From contig JARBUP010000005.1 in NCBI GenBank assembly GCA_029239575.1, positions 1 through 26,998 of the forward strand: a stretch of 26,998 bases of DNA, in the 5' to 3' direction. Source of the stretch: Bacillota bacterium (GTDB lineage Bacteria; Bacillota; Clostridia; Tissierellales; Sedimentibacteraceae). The stretch's first letter is position 1; the number at the start of each line of letters is the position of its first letter. The notes under the pieces were generated by a model that saw nothing but the letters and a program-made list of their open reading frames with translations, was not told the DNA's origin and searched no databases. Position numbers and translations under genes: made by a program. This document shows positions 7,264 through 15,830 of this stretch, one piece after another.

Positions 7264-8432
7264 AAAAGTTTTTAAGCTTAATTTTAGCACTTTCTTTAGT
7301 ATTTTCACTTACTGCTTGTAGTCCTAAACAAGATACAAAACAGGAGCCAGCTAAAGAAGAAACTACTAAGGAAGAAACATCAACACAAGGAAAAATGCCT
7401 GCAGTAGCAAAAGAAGATATTAAAGTGGGTGTTATTCACATTGGTAATCCTGCAGATGGTTCTGGTTATACATATGCACATGACCAAGGTATTGTAGGAA
7501 TGCAAAAAGCTCTTGGGCTTGATGATAGCCAAATCATTCGTAAAAACAATGTAAATGATACTGATCCAACTGCTACAGAAACAGCAATTCTTGAATGTAT
7601 TGAAGAAGGTGCTAACATTATATTTGGTACAAGTTGGGGATATATGGATACAATGGAAGCTTTAGCAGCTGAATATCCAGATGTTATATTTTCACACGGT
7701 TCAGGTTATAAAAGTAACGGAACTAACTTTAACAATTACTTTGGAAGAATTTATCAAGCAAGATATATATCAGGTATAGTTGCTGGTTTAAAAACAGAAT
7801 CTAATTTAATTGGATACGTAGCAGCAATGGGCCAAGAAAACTCTGAGGTAACTGGAGGTATAAATGCATTTGCAATGGGAGTAAATTCAGTTAATCCTGA
7901 TGCAAAAGTATTTGTTAAAGTAACTAATAGCTGGTTCTCACCAGAAGAAGAAACAAATGCAGCAAAAGCATTATTAGCAGAAGGTTGTGATGTAATAGCA
8001 CAACACTGTGATACACCTAACCCACAGTTAGAAGCTGAAAAATCTGGTGCATTTGGAATAGGATATAATTCAGACATGTCTAAAGATGCTCCTAAAGCAA
8101 CTTTAACATCTGCAGTATGGGATTGGTCACAGTATTATACTTGGGCTGTTGAAAATTTAATTAATGGAACATGGACTGGAGAAAATTATTACGGTGGAAT
8201 GGAAGAAAAATTAGTAGGAATTTCTCCATTAAATGAAAGCATTATAGCAGAAGGTACAAAAGAAGCAGTACAAGATGCAGAAAAAAGAATCCTTGATGGA
8301 AGCTTCAATGTATTTGATGGCGTTATAGAAACTAATGATGGAAAAACAGTTGGAGAAGAAGGTAAAACTTTAGACGATGCAACAATTACTGGTGGAATTA
8401 ACTGGTACTTTAAAACAGTTACTGTAAAATAA
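7260..8432 (+). CDS. BMP-family lipoprotein, substrate-binding protein of a nucleoside-type ABC importer
   Basis: 390 residues. A lipoprotein signal ends LTAC with Cys20 as the lipidated residue, followed by a Lys/Glu/Thr-rich linker to about residue 50. The body is typical of the Bmp/Med/PnrA family: IKVGVIHIGNPADGSGYTYAHDQGI, ANIIFGTSWGYMDTMEALAAEYP, FGRIYQARYISGIVAGLKT, IGYVAAMGQENSEVTGGINAFAMGV and AEGCDVIAQHCDTP. It should bind substrate outside the membrane and deliver it to the permeases encoded downstream. Family members bind purine nucleosides, and the purine operon just upstream agrees, but the ligand is inference. AAAGGAG is at 7246-7252. A strong hairpin separates it from the ATPase gene. 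Confidence 0.92.
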   Translation: MKKFLSLILALSLVFSLTACSPKQDTKQEPAKEETTKEETSTQGKMPAVAKEDIKVGVIHIGNPADGSGYTYAHDQGIVGMQKALGLDDSQIIRKNNVNDTDPTATETAILECIEEGANIIFGTSWGYMDTMEALAAEYPDVIFSHGSGYKSNGTNFNNYFGRIYQARYISGIVAGLKTESNLIGYVAAMGQENSEVTGGINAFAMGVNSVNPDAKVFVKVTNSWFSPEEETNAAKALLAEGCDVIAQHCDTPNPQLEAEKSGAFGIGYNSDMSKDAPKATLTSAVWDWSQYYTWAVENLINGTWTGENYYGGMEEKLVGISPLNESIIAEGTKEAVQDAEKRILDGSFNVFDGVIETNDGKTVGEEGKTLDDATITGGINWYFKTVTVK

Positions 8433-8441
8433 ATTGAATGT

Positions 8442-8471
8442 AAGTGTTAGCTTTATTTAAAGCTAACACTT
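8442..8471 (+). terminator. Intercistronic stem-loop after the binding-protein gene
   Basis: AAGTGTTAGCTTT (8442-8454) and AAAGCTAACACTT (8459-8471) form a perfect 13-bp stem with an ATTT loop, nine bases after the lipoprotein stop. The following bases (GTTCTGTGTTCTG) are only moderately T-rich, so termination would be partial. Such hairpins commonly protect the binding-protein mRNA and lower expression of downstream ABC genes. That role is inference; the structure is seen directly. Confidence 0.65.
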
Positions 8472-8520
8472 GTTCTGTGTTCTGCTCAAAAGAAGAATGT
8501 AATTTACAATAGGAGTTAAT

Positions 8521-10056
8521 ATGTCAAATTTAATTGAAACAAAATATGCCATTGAACTTAAGGGCGTTTCTAAAATATTTGGAAGTGTTGTTGCTAATGA
8601 CAACATAAATTTAAATATTAAATATGGTGAAATTCTCGCATTGCTTGGAGAAAACGGCTCAGGCAAAACAACTCTAATGAACATGTTGTCAGGTATTTAT
8701 TATCCTGATGCAGGAACTATATCCATAGCTGGAGATGAGGTTTCTATAAGTTCGCCAACTGATGCAATTAATTATGGTATAGGTATGATTCATCAGCATT
8801 TTAAATTAGTTGAAGTTCTAAATGCAATGGATAATATAGTTTTAGGAACAAAAGAAAAATATTTAAAGCCCAAGATATTAAAAGATAAAATTTTAAATAT
8901 AAGCAGCAAATTTGGTTTAGAAATTGAACCAGAGAAAAAAATATATAATATGTCAGTAAGTGAGAAACAAACAGTTGAAATTTTAAAAGTATTATACAGA
9001 GGTGCCCAAATTTTAATTTTGGATGAACCAACAGCAGTATTAACACCTCAAGAAACAGAAAAATTATTTGCAATACTTCGAAAAATGAAAGAACAAGGAA
9101 GCGCAATTATAATTATTACACATAAGCTACATGAAGTTTTATCCGTTTCTGATAGAGTAGCAATTCTACGTAAAGGAAAACTTATAGATACTGTAAAAAC
9201 AGAAGATTCAAATGAAAAACAATTAACTGAGTTAATGGTAGGAAGACCTGTTAGTTTAAAAATAAATAGACCAGAAGTAGAAAGTAAAAAAACCATATTA
9301 AATGTTGTGGACCTTTCTGTAATGAACGAAGATGGATCCTTGGGTTTGAAAAATATTAATTTTAAACTTAAAAGAGGAGAAATATTAGGAGTAGCAGGAA
9401 TAGCAGGCAGCGGTCAAAAAGAACTTTGCGAGTCCATAGCTGGTTTAATCAAAATAAAAAGTGGCGCAGTGCTTTGTAACAAAGAAAATATTATTGGAAA
9501 GACTCCAGATGAAATTATAAATTTAGGAATTAGTATGAGTTTTGTACCTGAAGATAGGCTTGGAATGGGGCTTGTTGGCTCCATGGGTATGGTTGAAAAC
9601 ATGATGCTAAAATCCTATAGAAAAAGTAAAGGATTTTTTATAGATAAAAAACCTTCAAGAAAATTAGCAGAGTATTTAAAAAACAAATTGCAAATTGTAA
9701 CACCAAATGTTGATATGCCTGTAAGAATGATGTCCGGTGGCAATGTTCAAAAAGTTTTGCTTGGAAGAGAAATAGATTCAAATCCAAATGTTTTAATCAC
9801 TGCATATCCTGTCAGAGGACTTGATATTAATTCTTCCTATGTAATATATGATTTATTAAATGAGCAAAAGCTAAAGGGTGTAGCTGTTTTATTTATAGGT
9901 GAAGATTTGGATGTGTTATTAGAACTTTCTGATCGTATTATGGTTTTATGTAATGGAGAAATGAAAGGAATTGTTGATACAAAGGAAACAACAAAAGAAG
10001 AAATTGGACTAATGATGGCAGGCAAAAGTTTTAAAGGAGTTGAAGGTGATGAATAA
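8521..10056 (+). CDS. Double-domain ABC ATPase of the nucleoside-type importer
   Basis: 511 residues with two nucleotide-binding domains, as in NupO/RbsA-type ATPases. Domain 1 has Walker A GENGSGKT (43-50), a variant signature MSVSEKQ (144-150) and Walker B ILILDEPTA (164-172). Domain 2 has a degenerate Walker A, AGIAGSGQK (292-300), a good signature MMSGGNVQK (403-411) and LITAYPVRGLD (425-435), where the Walker B Asp-Glu is replaced by Ala-Tyr. Domain 2 degeneracy is normal in this class, so ATP hydrolysis probably depends on mixed sites. It energises uptake through the two permeases that follow. The end overlaps the next gene by eight bases. Confidence 0.94.
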   Translation: MSNLIETKYAIELKGVSKIFGSVVANDNINLNIKYGEILALLGENGSGKTTLMNMLSGIYYPDAGTISIAGDEVSISSPTDAINYGIGMIHQHFKLVEVLNAMDNIVLGTKEKYLKPKILKDKILNISSKFGLEIEPEKKIYNMSVSEKQTVEILKVLYRGAQILILDEPTAVLTPQETEKLFAILRKMKEQGSAIIIITHKLHEVLSVSDRVAILRKGKLIDTVKTEDSNEKQLTELMVGRPVSLKINRPEVESKKTILNVVDLSVMNEDGSLGLKNINFKLKRGEILGVAGIAGSGQKELCESIAGLIKIKSGAVLCNKENIIGKTPDEIINLGISMSFVPEDRLGMGLVGSMGMVENMMLKSYRKSKGFFIDKKPSRKLAEYLKNKLQIVTPNVDMPVRMMSGGNVQKVLLGREIDSNPNVLITAYPVRGLDINSSYVIYDLLNEQKLKGVAVLFIGEDLDVLLELSDRIMVLCNGEMKGIVDTKETTKEEIGLMMAGKSFKGVEGDE

Positions 10057-11149
10057 AAGCCAAGAAAATATAAAAGTTAGAGAACCCTTAGTTCGTACTG
10101 TTAAAAGAGCAGAACGTTCAAATTTAGATATTATAAAATTAAGAATAATTGCTTTTATACTTGCTTTAGTAGCGGGTGGTTTATTTATTTTATTGATAGG
10201 TTTTAATCCTTTTGAACTTTATTTAACTATAGTTTCAGGTGCATTTAGAAGTAAAATGGCTATACAAGCTACCGTGAAATTTATGATTCCTCTTTTGATG
10301 GCATCATTAGGTATAACATTAGCGTTTAAAATGAAGTTTTGGAATATAGGAGCTGAAGGGCAAATAATAATGGGAGCTGTTTTTTCATCATATTTTGCAT
10401 TGTTTTATTCTGATCTTCCTCATATTGTTCTCATTATAATAATGTTTATATCTGGATTTATTGGAGGAGGATTATGGGGTTTAATTCCTGCATATTTTAA
10501 ATCCAAATTTAATACAAATGAAACATTGTTAACTTTAATGTTAAATTATATAGCTTTACATGTTATTTCATTTTTAAGAGATGGCCCATGGAAAGATCCA
10601 GGTTCATCAGGATTTCCTAAGATAGCAAGGTTTGAAGCAAATGCTCAATTGGATAAAATATTAGGAGTTCAATTTGGTTGGATTGTTGGTTTAATATTAG
10701 TTGTAGTTGTATTTATATATATGGTATATACAAAACATGGTTATGAAATTAGTGTAGTTGGGGAAAGTCAAGCTACATCAAGATATGCAGGTATGAATGT
10801 TAAAAAAATTATACTTCGCACTATGATTTTATCAGGTGGTATATGTGGAATAACTGGAGTTATACAATCAGCTGGTTCTGATATGACATTGGCTGCTTCA
10901 GTAGCAGGAGGCGTTGGTTTTACAGCTATTATCGTTGCGTGGCTTGCAAATTTAAATCCATTCGGTATTTTAATGGTTTCATTTTTATTTTCTGTGTTGG
11001 AAAAAGGAAGTAGCGTTATGCAGTCAACATATGGATTGTCAACTTATTCAGCAAGTGTGCTTCAAGGAATAATTTTATTCTTTATCTTAGGATGTGAATT
11101 TTTTATTCGTTATAAATTTGTATTACGCCATAAAGGAGGTAATAAATAA
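10049..11149 (+). CDS. ABC importer permease 1 (NupP/YufP type)
   Basis: 366 residues from the ATG at 10049. An upstream TTG at 10040 touches the GGAG ribosome site (10036-10039), so 10049 is the better start, giving an eight-base overlap with the ATPase stop. A basic N-terminus (about 35 residues) precedes a membrane protein with roughly eight to ten hydrophobic segments. The segment LGITLAFKMKFWNIGAEGQIIMGA is the hallmark of the branched-chain/ribose/nucleoside permease family, followed by FNTNETLLTLMLNYIA and GYEISVVGESQATSRYAGM. It forms half of the transmembrane channel with the next gene product. Confidence 0.92.
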   Translation: MNKSQENIKVREPLVRTVKRAERSNLDIIKLRIIAFILALVAGGLFILLIGFNPFELYLTIVSGAFRSKMAIQATVKFMIPLLMASLGITLAFKMKFWNIGAEGQIIMGAVFSSYFALFYSDLPHIVLIIIMFISGFIGGGLWGLIPAYFKSKFNTNETLLTLMLNYIALHVISFLRDGPWKDPGSSGFPKIARFEANAQLDKILGVQFGWIVGLILVVVVFIYMVYTKHGYEISVVGESQATSRYAGMNVKKIILRTMILSGGICGITGVIQSAGSDMTLAASVAGGVGFTAIIVAWLANLNPFGILMVSFLFSVLEKGSSVMQSTYGLSTYSASVLQGIILFFILGCEFFIRYKFVLRHKGGNK

Positions 11150-12105
11150 TGAATATGTTTATAAATTTTTTAGTTGCAGCAGTATTTGCAGGAACACCAC
11201 TTTTATTTGGCACGGTTGGTGAAATAATGAATGAAAAATCAGGACACTTAAATTTAGGTGTTGAAGGCATGATGTCATTGGGCGCATGTGCTGGATTTAT
11301 GGCTGGTTTTTTAACTAATAATTTATTAATAGCTTTGCTTGCAGCTTTTGTGGCAGGGTTAGCTGGAGCTTTAATTTATGCAATACTTACCATAACATTT
11401 ATGGCAGACCAAAATGTAACAGGTCTAACTCTTACTATTTTTGGTATAGGTTTATCAAATTTTTTTGGTGAATATATGCTTGTAAATTCAAACACAAATT
11501 CATTAAAACTTCCTGAAAATATTGCTGCACAAATAAGCAATATATATATTCCAGTGTTAAGCGATATACCTGTAATAGGACAATTATTTTTTCAATATAA
11601 TCCATTTGTATATTTAGGTATAGTAATAGCCATATCTTGCGGAATATATTTAAATCATACAAAGTTAGGATTAAATTTAAGGGCAATTGGAGAAAATCCA
11701 GGAGCAGCTGATGCAGCAGGAATAAAAGTTACTAAGTTAAAATATTTAAATGTTTTGTTGGGCGGAGGTATATGTGGAATAGGAGGAGCTTATTGTTCCA
11801 TGATAATAAACGGTGGCGTTTGGATGAGTAACAGTGTCAATGGACTTGGTTGGATATCAGTAGCCCTTGTTATATTTGCTTCTTGGAGTCCAAATAAAGC
11901 AGTATTCGGTTCATTTATATTTGGAGCATTTAATATTCTAAAATATTATACACCAAAAACATATTTTACTATTCCAAATGCTTTTTATGATATGTTACCA
12001 TTTGTTATAACAGCATTAGTTTTAATAATAACATCAATAAGAAAGTCAAAAGAAAATCAACAGCCAGCAAGCTGTGGAATAAATTATTTTAGAGAAGAAA
12101 GATAA
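11149..12105 (+). CDS. ABC importer permease 2 (NupQ/YufQ type)
   Basis: 318 residues. The start codon shares one base with the permease 1 stop (TAATG) and has AAAGGAGGT at 11132-11140. Hydrophobic segments run through most of the protein. Family landmarks are PLLFGTVGEIMNEKSGHLNLGVEGMM, LTIFGIGLSNFFGEY, LGLNLRAIGENPGAADAAGIKV and GGGICGIGGAY. The tail after the last membrane segment is hydrophilic (SIRKSKENQQPA) with a single Cys. It partners permease 1. It is the last gene of this unit; a GC-rich palindrome follows within six bases. Confidence 0.92.
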   Translation: MNMFINFLVAAVFAGTPLLFGTVGEIMNEKSGHLNLGVEGMMSLGACAGFMAGFLTNNLLIALLAAFVAGLAGALIYAILTITFMADQNVTGLTLTIFGIGLSNFFGEYMLVNSNTNSLKLPENIAAQISNIYIPVLSDIPVIGQLFFQYNPFVYLGIVIAISCGIYLNHTKLGLNLRAIGENPGAADAAGIKVTKLKYLNVLLGGGICGIGGAYCSMIINGGVWMSNSVNGLGWISVALVIFASWSPNKAVFGSFIFGAFNILKYYTPKTYFTIPNAFYDMLPFVITALVLIITSIRKSKENQQPASCGINYFREER

Positions 12106-12110
12106 AAATT

Positions 12111-12162
12111 GGGACGGTCCTCAAAGCCATAATTATTGGCTCTGGTAAAAAAGGACCGTCCC
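12111..12162 (+). repeat. GC-rich bipartite palindrome (GGGACGG-type repeat)
   Basis: GGGACGGTCC (12111-12120) and GGACCGTCCC (12153-12162) are perfect 10-bp arms. Inside lies a second stem, AGCCA (12125-12129) with TGGCT (12137-12141). It starts five bases after the permease stop. Poly-A, not poly-T, follows on this strand, so it is not a standard rightward terminator; read leftward, the arm is followed by AATTTTTA. The GGGACGG...CCGTCCC form resembles a repeat scattered through many clostridial genomes (recollection). It may still end the transporter mRNA. Confidence 0.65.
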
Positions 12163-12196
12163 TTAAAAAAAAAATTAATGAATAAAAATAAATAAC

Positions 12197-12225
12197 TTTA
12201 AATATTTAAAGAAGTGTGATAAAAT
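12197..12225 (+). promoter_or_regulatory. Probable carB promoter
   Basis: TTTAAA (12197-12202), a 17-base spacer, and TAAAAT (12220-12225) with an extended TG at 12217-12218. Transcription would begin near 12232, leaving a leader of about 48 bases before carB. No attenuator or PyrR-type structure is evident in that short leader. Confidence 0.55.
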
Positions 12226-12279
12226 ATAAATATAAGAAAACATGTTTAAATATTAATTTCAAATAAAAGGAGCTACAAA

Positions 12280-15200
12280 ATGCCTAAAAGAACTGATATT
12301 GAAAAAATACTGATAATTGGATCTGGACCTATTATAATAGGTCAAGCTTGTGAATTCGATTATTCTGGAACTCAAGCTTGTAAAGCACTTAGAAAATTGG
12401 GTTATAAAATAGTTTTAGTAAATTCTAATCCAGCAACTATAATGACTGACCCTAAGATAGCTGATGTAACTTATATTGAGCCATTAAACGAAAAAAGTTT
12501 AATTGAAATTATAGAAAAAGAAAGACCTGATGCTGTATTGCCTAATTTAGGGGGACAGACAGCTCTTAATCTTTGTTTGGATTTAAGTAAAACTGGAATT
12601 TTACAAAAATATGGTGTTAAAGTAATAGGCGTTCAAATAGATGCTATTGAGCGTGGTGAAGATAGAATAGAATTTAAAAAAGCTATGAACAAACTTGAAA
12701 TTGAGATGCCAAGAAGCCATGAAGCTTACACAGTTGAAGATGCAGAAAAAATAGCTGAAGAACTTGGATATCCTGTTGTTATAAGACCTGCTTATACAAT
12801 GGGTGGTACAGGAGGAGGCTTAGTTTATAATGTTGAAGAACTTAGAATTATAGCTAGCAGAGGAATACATGCAAGCATGATTGGTCAAATTCTTGTTGAA
12901 GAATCAGTATTAGGTTGGGAAGAACTTGAACTTGAAGTTGTAAGAGACAGCAAAAATCAAATGATTACAGTTTGTTTCATAGAAAACGTAGATGCTGTTG
13001 GTGTACATACAGGTGACTCTTATTGTACAGCTCCTATGCTAACAATTACCCCAGAACTTCAGAAACGCTTGCAAGAATATGCATATAAAGTTGTTGAATC
13101 AATTGAGGTAATAGGAGGCACAAATGTTCAATTTGCTCATGACCCTAAAACTGGTAGAGTTGTAATAATAGAAATTAATCCACGTACATCCCGTTCTTCA
13201 GCATTAGCTTCAAAAGCTACTGGACTTCCAATAGCATATATTTCAGCATTATTAGCAGCAGGCTTAACTCTTGACGAAATTCCATATTGGAGGGATGGTA
13301 GTCTTGAAAAATATACACCATCTGGAGATTATGTAGTTGTAAAATTTGCAAGATGGGCATTTGAAAAATTCCCTGGTGCACAGGATAAATTAGGAACTCA
13401 AATGCGTGCAGTTGGTGAAGTAATGAGTATAGGTAAAACATATAAAGAAGCAATGCAAAAAGCAATCCGTTCATTAGAAATTAAAAGATACGGTTTAGGT
13501 TTTGCTAAAAACTTTAATGAATTATCTCTTGAAGAACTTCTTTTAATGTTAAAAGAACCATCCAGTGAACGTCAGTTTATTATGTATGAAGCCCTTAGAA
13601 AAGGTGCGGATGTAAATAAGCTATATGAAATGACTTTTATAAAACCATATTTTATTGAGCAAATGAAAGAACTTGTAGAACTTGAAGAAGAAATTCTTAA
13701 ATATAAAGGTAAAAAATTACCTGATGAACTTTTAATAAAGGCTAAAAAAGATGGATTTGCAGATCTTTATTTAGCAACTCTTTTAAATATGCCAGAAGAA
13801 GAAATAAGAAATGATAGAAAAAAATTAAAAGTGGTTGAAGGATGGGAAGCTGTTCCAGTAAGCGGAGTTGAAAATGCATCATATTATTTTTCAACATATA
13901 ATGCCTTGGATACTACAACAGCAAGCAATAAGCCTAAAGTTATGATTCTTGGAGGAGGACCAAACAGAATTGGCCAAGGAATAGAATTTGATTATTGTTG
14001 CGTTCATGCTGCGTTTGCTTTAAAAGATTTAGGATATGAAACAGTTATTGTTAACTGTAATCCTGAAACTGTATCAACTGACTATGATACATCCGATAAA
14101 CTTTATTTTGAACCATTAACAGTTGAAGATGTACTAAGCATATATGAAAAAGAAAATCCTATTGGAGTTATTACTCAGTTTGGAGGTCAAACACCTTTAA
14201 ATTTAGCATCTGAATTAGAAAAAGCTGGAGTTAATATACTTGGAACATCTCCAGAAACTATTGATTTAGCTGAAGACAGGGATAGATTTAACAAAATTAT
14301 GGAAAAACTTAATATTCCTATGCCAGAATCAGGTATGGCTGTAAATATACAAGAAGCAATTGAAATAGCAAATAGAATTGGTTATCCTTTAATGGTGCGC
14401 CCATCATATGTTCTTGGTGGCAGGGGAATGGAAATTGTACATGATGAAGAAATGCTATCGAAATACATGGTTGCAGCCATAGGAGTAACAAAAGAAAGAC
14501 CTATACTTGTAGATAAATTCTTAGGTCATGCCATTGAAGCAGAAGCAGATGCAATTTCAAACGGTGAAGAAGTTTTTGTTCCCACAGTAATGGAACATAT
14601 TGAATATGCAGGTGTTCATTCAGGAGATTCAGCATGTGTAATTCCTCCAGTAAGTATATCACAGGAAAATATAGATACAATAGTGAGTTACACTAAGAAA
14701 ATTGCAGAAGAAATGAATGTTGTAGGTCTTATGAATATGCAATATGCTATTATGGATGGAAAAGTTTATGTGCTTGAAGCAAACCCTCGTGCATCGAGAA
14801 CTGTTCCATTAGTTTCAAAAGTTTGCAATATACAAATGGCAAGAATTGCAACTGAAATAATGATGGCTGCTTATGAAGGTACAAAGTATCCTGTTGATAA
14901 ATTAACGCATAAAAAAATTAATCATTTTGGAGTTAAAGAAGCTGTATTGCCATTTAATATGTTCCCAGAAGTTGACCCTATTTTAGGACCTGAAATGCGT
15001 TCAACAGGTGAAGTTTTAGGATTGGCTGATTCTTTTGAACTTGCATATTATAAAGCTCAAGAAGCTGCACGTGATCCATTGCCGTCATCAGGAACAGTTT
15101 TCATAAGTGTTAATGATGATGATAAAAAAGATGTTCTAATTGCAGCAAGAAAATTTGCTGAAATTGGTTTTAAAATTATAGCTACAGAAGGAACAGCAAA

Positions 15201-15504
15201 ATATCTTCGTGAAAATGATGTGCAATGTGAAATAATCAAAAAAGTATCTGAAGGAAGCCCTAATATTGCTGAAGATATGGCTAACAATAAAATAGATTTA
15301 GTAATAAATACACCAAAAGGCAAAATAACTGAATTTGACGATTCATATATTAGAAAAATTGCCATTAAAAATAAAATACCATATATAACAGCAATGACAG
15401 CTGCTTTAGCAAGTGCAAATGGAATTGCAGCATATATTAATAATGGTTTTTCAGAGAAAAAGAAAAAATCATTACAAGAATATCACGCAGATTTAGAAAA
15501 ATAA
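12280..15504 (+). CDS. carB: CarB, carbamoyl phosphate synthetase large subunit
   Basis: 1074 residues, full length for the family (E. coli about 1073). Two homologous halves are visible: LIIGSGPIIIGQACEFDYSG near residue 10 and MILGGGPNRIGQGIEFDYCC near 557. Each is followed by an ATP-grasp domain (PVVIRPAYTMGGTGGG; PLMVRPSYVLGGRGME). The C-terminal MGS-like allosteric domain starts near residue 935 (VFISVNDDDKKDVLIAARKFAEIGF) and contains ATEGTAKYL. It makes carbamoyl phosphate from bicarbonate, ammonia and two ATP; ammonia normally comes from CarA. No carA or other pyrimidine or arginine gene is adjacent. AAAAGGAG is at 12265-12272, and the gene has its own promoter and terminator. Confidence 0.97.
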   Translation: MPKRTDIEKILIIGSGPIIIGQACEFDYSGTQACKALRKLGYKIVLVNSNPATIMTDPKIADVTYIEPLNEKSLIEIIEKERPDAVLPNLGGQTALNLCLDLSKTGILQKYGVKVIGVQIDAIERGEDRIEFKKAMNKLEIEMPRSHEAYTVEDAEKIAEELGYPVVIRPAYTMGGTGGGLVYNVEELRIIASRGIHASMIGQILVEESVLGWEELELEVVRDSKNQMITVCFIENVDAVGVHTGDSYCTAPMLTITPELQKRLQEYAYKVVESIEVIGGTNVQFAHDPKTGRVVIIEINPRTSRSSALASKATGLPIAYISALLAAGLTLDEIPYWRDGSLEKYTPSGDYVVVKFARWAFEKFPGAQDKLGTQMRAVGEVMSIGKTYKEAMQKAIRSLEIKRYGLGFAKNFNELSLEELLLMLKEPSSERQFIMYEALRKGADVNKLYEMTFIKPYFIEQMKELVELEEEILKYKGKKLPDELLIKAKKDGFADLYLATLLNMPEEEIRNDRKKLKVVEGWEAVPVSGVENASYYFSTYNALDTTTASNKPKVMILGGGPNRIGQGIEFDYCCVHAAFALKDLGYETVIVNCNPETVSTDYDTSDKLYFEPLTVEDVLSIYEKENPIGVITQFGGQTPLNLASELEKAGVNILGTSPETIDLAEDRDRFNKIMEKLNIPMPESGMAVNIQEAIEIANRIGYPLMVRPSYVLGGRGMEIVHDEEMLSKYMVAAIGVTKERPILVDKFLGHAIEAEADAISNGEEVFVPTVMEHIEYAGVHSGDSACVIPPVSISQENIDTIVSYTKKIAEEMNVVGLMNMQYAIMDGKVYVLEANPRASRTVPLVSKVCNIQMARIATEIMMAAYEGTKYPVDKLTHKKINHFGVKEAVLPFNMFPEVDPILGPEMRSTGEVLGLADSFELAYYKAQEAARDPLPSSGTVFISVNDDDKKDVLIAARKFAEIGFKIIATEGTAKYLRENDVQCEIIKKVSEGSPNIAEDMANNKIDLVINTPKGKITEFDDSYIRKIAIKNKIPYITAMTAALASANGIAAYINNGFSEKKKKSLQEYHADLEK

Positions 15505-15569
15505 ATAAGAAATAAATAAAAATTTAAAAAGCGGTCATACCTATTCAGACGATTGACAAATACTTAAGA

Positions 15570-15644
15570 TGTCATACTGAACATAGTGAAAGAATCTTTT
15601 AATCATTGAAATGATAAGATCCTTCGCTATCGCTCAGGATGACA
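15570..15644 (+). repeat. Complete dispersed palindromic repeat (copy C)
   Basis: The left arm (15570-15600) begins TGTCATACTGA; the right arm (15616-15644) ends GCTCAGGATGACA and is the approximate reverse complement. The centre is a perfect small hairpin, ATCATT/AATGAT, so the whole 75 bases can fold into one long cruciform or stem-loop. The arms match those at 6965-7084. The right arm, from ATCCTTCGC to GGATGACA, is near-identical to the DNA behind the ILRFAQDD string in spurious ORFs elsewhere (recollection). It lies in the 3' untranslated region of carB, upstream of the terminator. Confidence 0.8.
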
Positions 15645-15662
15645 AAAATAATGTTTTGTCAT
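15639..15662 (+). other. Hairpin overlapping the end of repeat C
   Basis: ATGACAAAA (15639-15647) and TTTTGTCAT (15654-15662) form a perfect 9-bp stem with loop ATAATG. It competes with the long palindrome for the right end of repeat C, so the carB 3' region could adopt two folds before the terminator at 15670. Confidence 0.4.
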
Positions 15663-15669
15663 AAATCTT

Positions 15670-15694
15670 AAAGCGGGCAACCCGCTTTTTTTTT
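15670..15694 (+). terminator. Intrinsic terminator of carB
   Basis: AAAGCGGG (15670-15677), a CAA loop, and CCCGCTTT (15681-15688) form a perfect 8-bp stem, continuing into nine consecutive T (15686-15694). This is a textbook rho-independent terminator. It lies 165 bases after the carB stop because repeat C occupies the gap. Confidence 0.92.
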
Positions 15695-15751
15695 ATTGAA
15701 AAAAATAATAGTTTGGAATCTAATGAAAATTAAAAGAAAATCTACATAAAA

Positions 15752-15825
15752 TACATATTTCATATTGACAAAGTAGGATATGGATGCTAAAATACAAAAC
15801 ATAGTAAATATATATGAAATATGTA
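15752..15825 (+). promoter_or_regulatory. Perfect 14-bp inverted repeat flanking the sulfate operon promoter
   Basis: TACATATTTCATAT (15752-15765) and ATATGAAATATGTA (15812-15825) are exact reverse complements, 60 bases centre to centre. The left arm touches the -35 box and the right arm would lie at about +12 to +25. Each arm also has internal dyad symmetry (ATATTTCATAT). The arrangement suits paired operators for a dimeric regulator, perhaps with looping. The regulator is not in the window. Confidence 0.5.
15765..15793 (+). promoter_or_regulatory. Promoter of the sulfate operon
   Basis: Perfect -35 TTGACA (15765-15770), a 17-base spacer, and -10 TAAAAT (15788-15793) with an extended TG at 15785-15786. 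It is the strongest housekeeping-type promoter in the window. Start would be near 15800, giving a leader of about 110 bases before the sulfate-binding gene. Confidence 0.85.
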
Positions 15826-15830
15826 AAATT

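Noticed and set aside
15540..15580. Promoter with TTGACA at about 15553 inside the carB 3' region
   Set aside because: No acceptable -10 lies 16-18 bases downstream, and the terminator at 15670 would end such a transcript.
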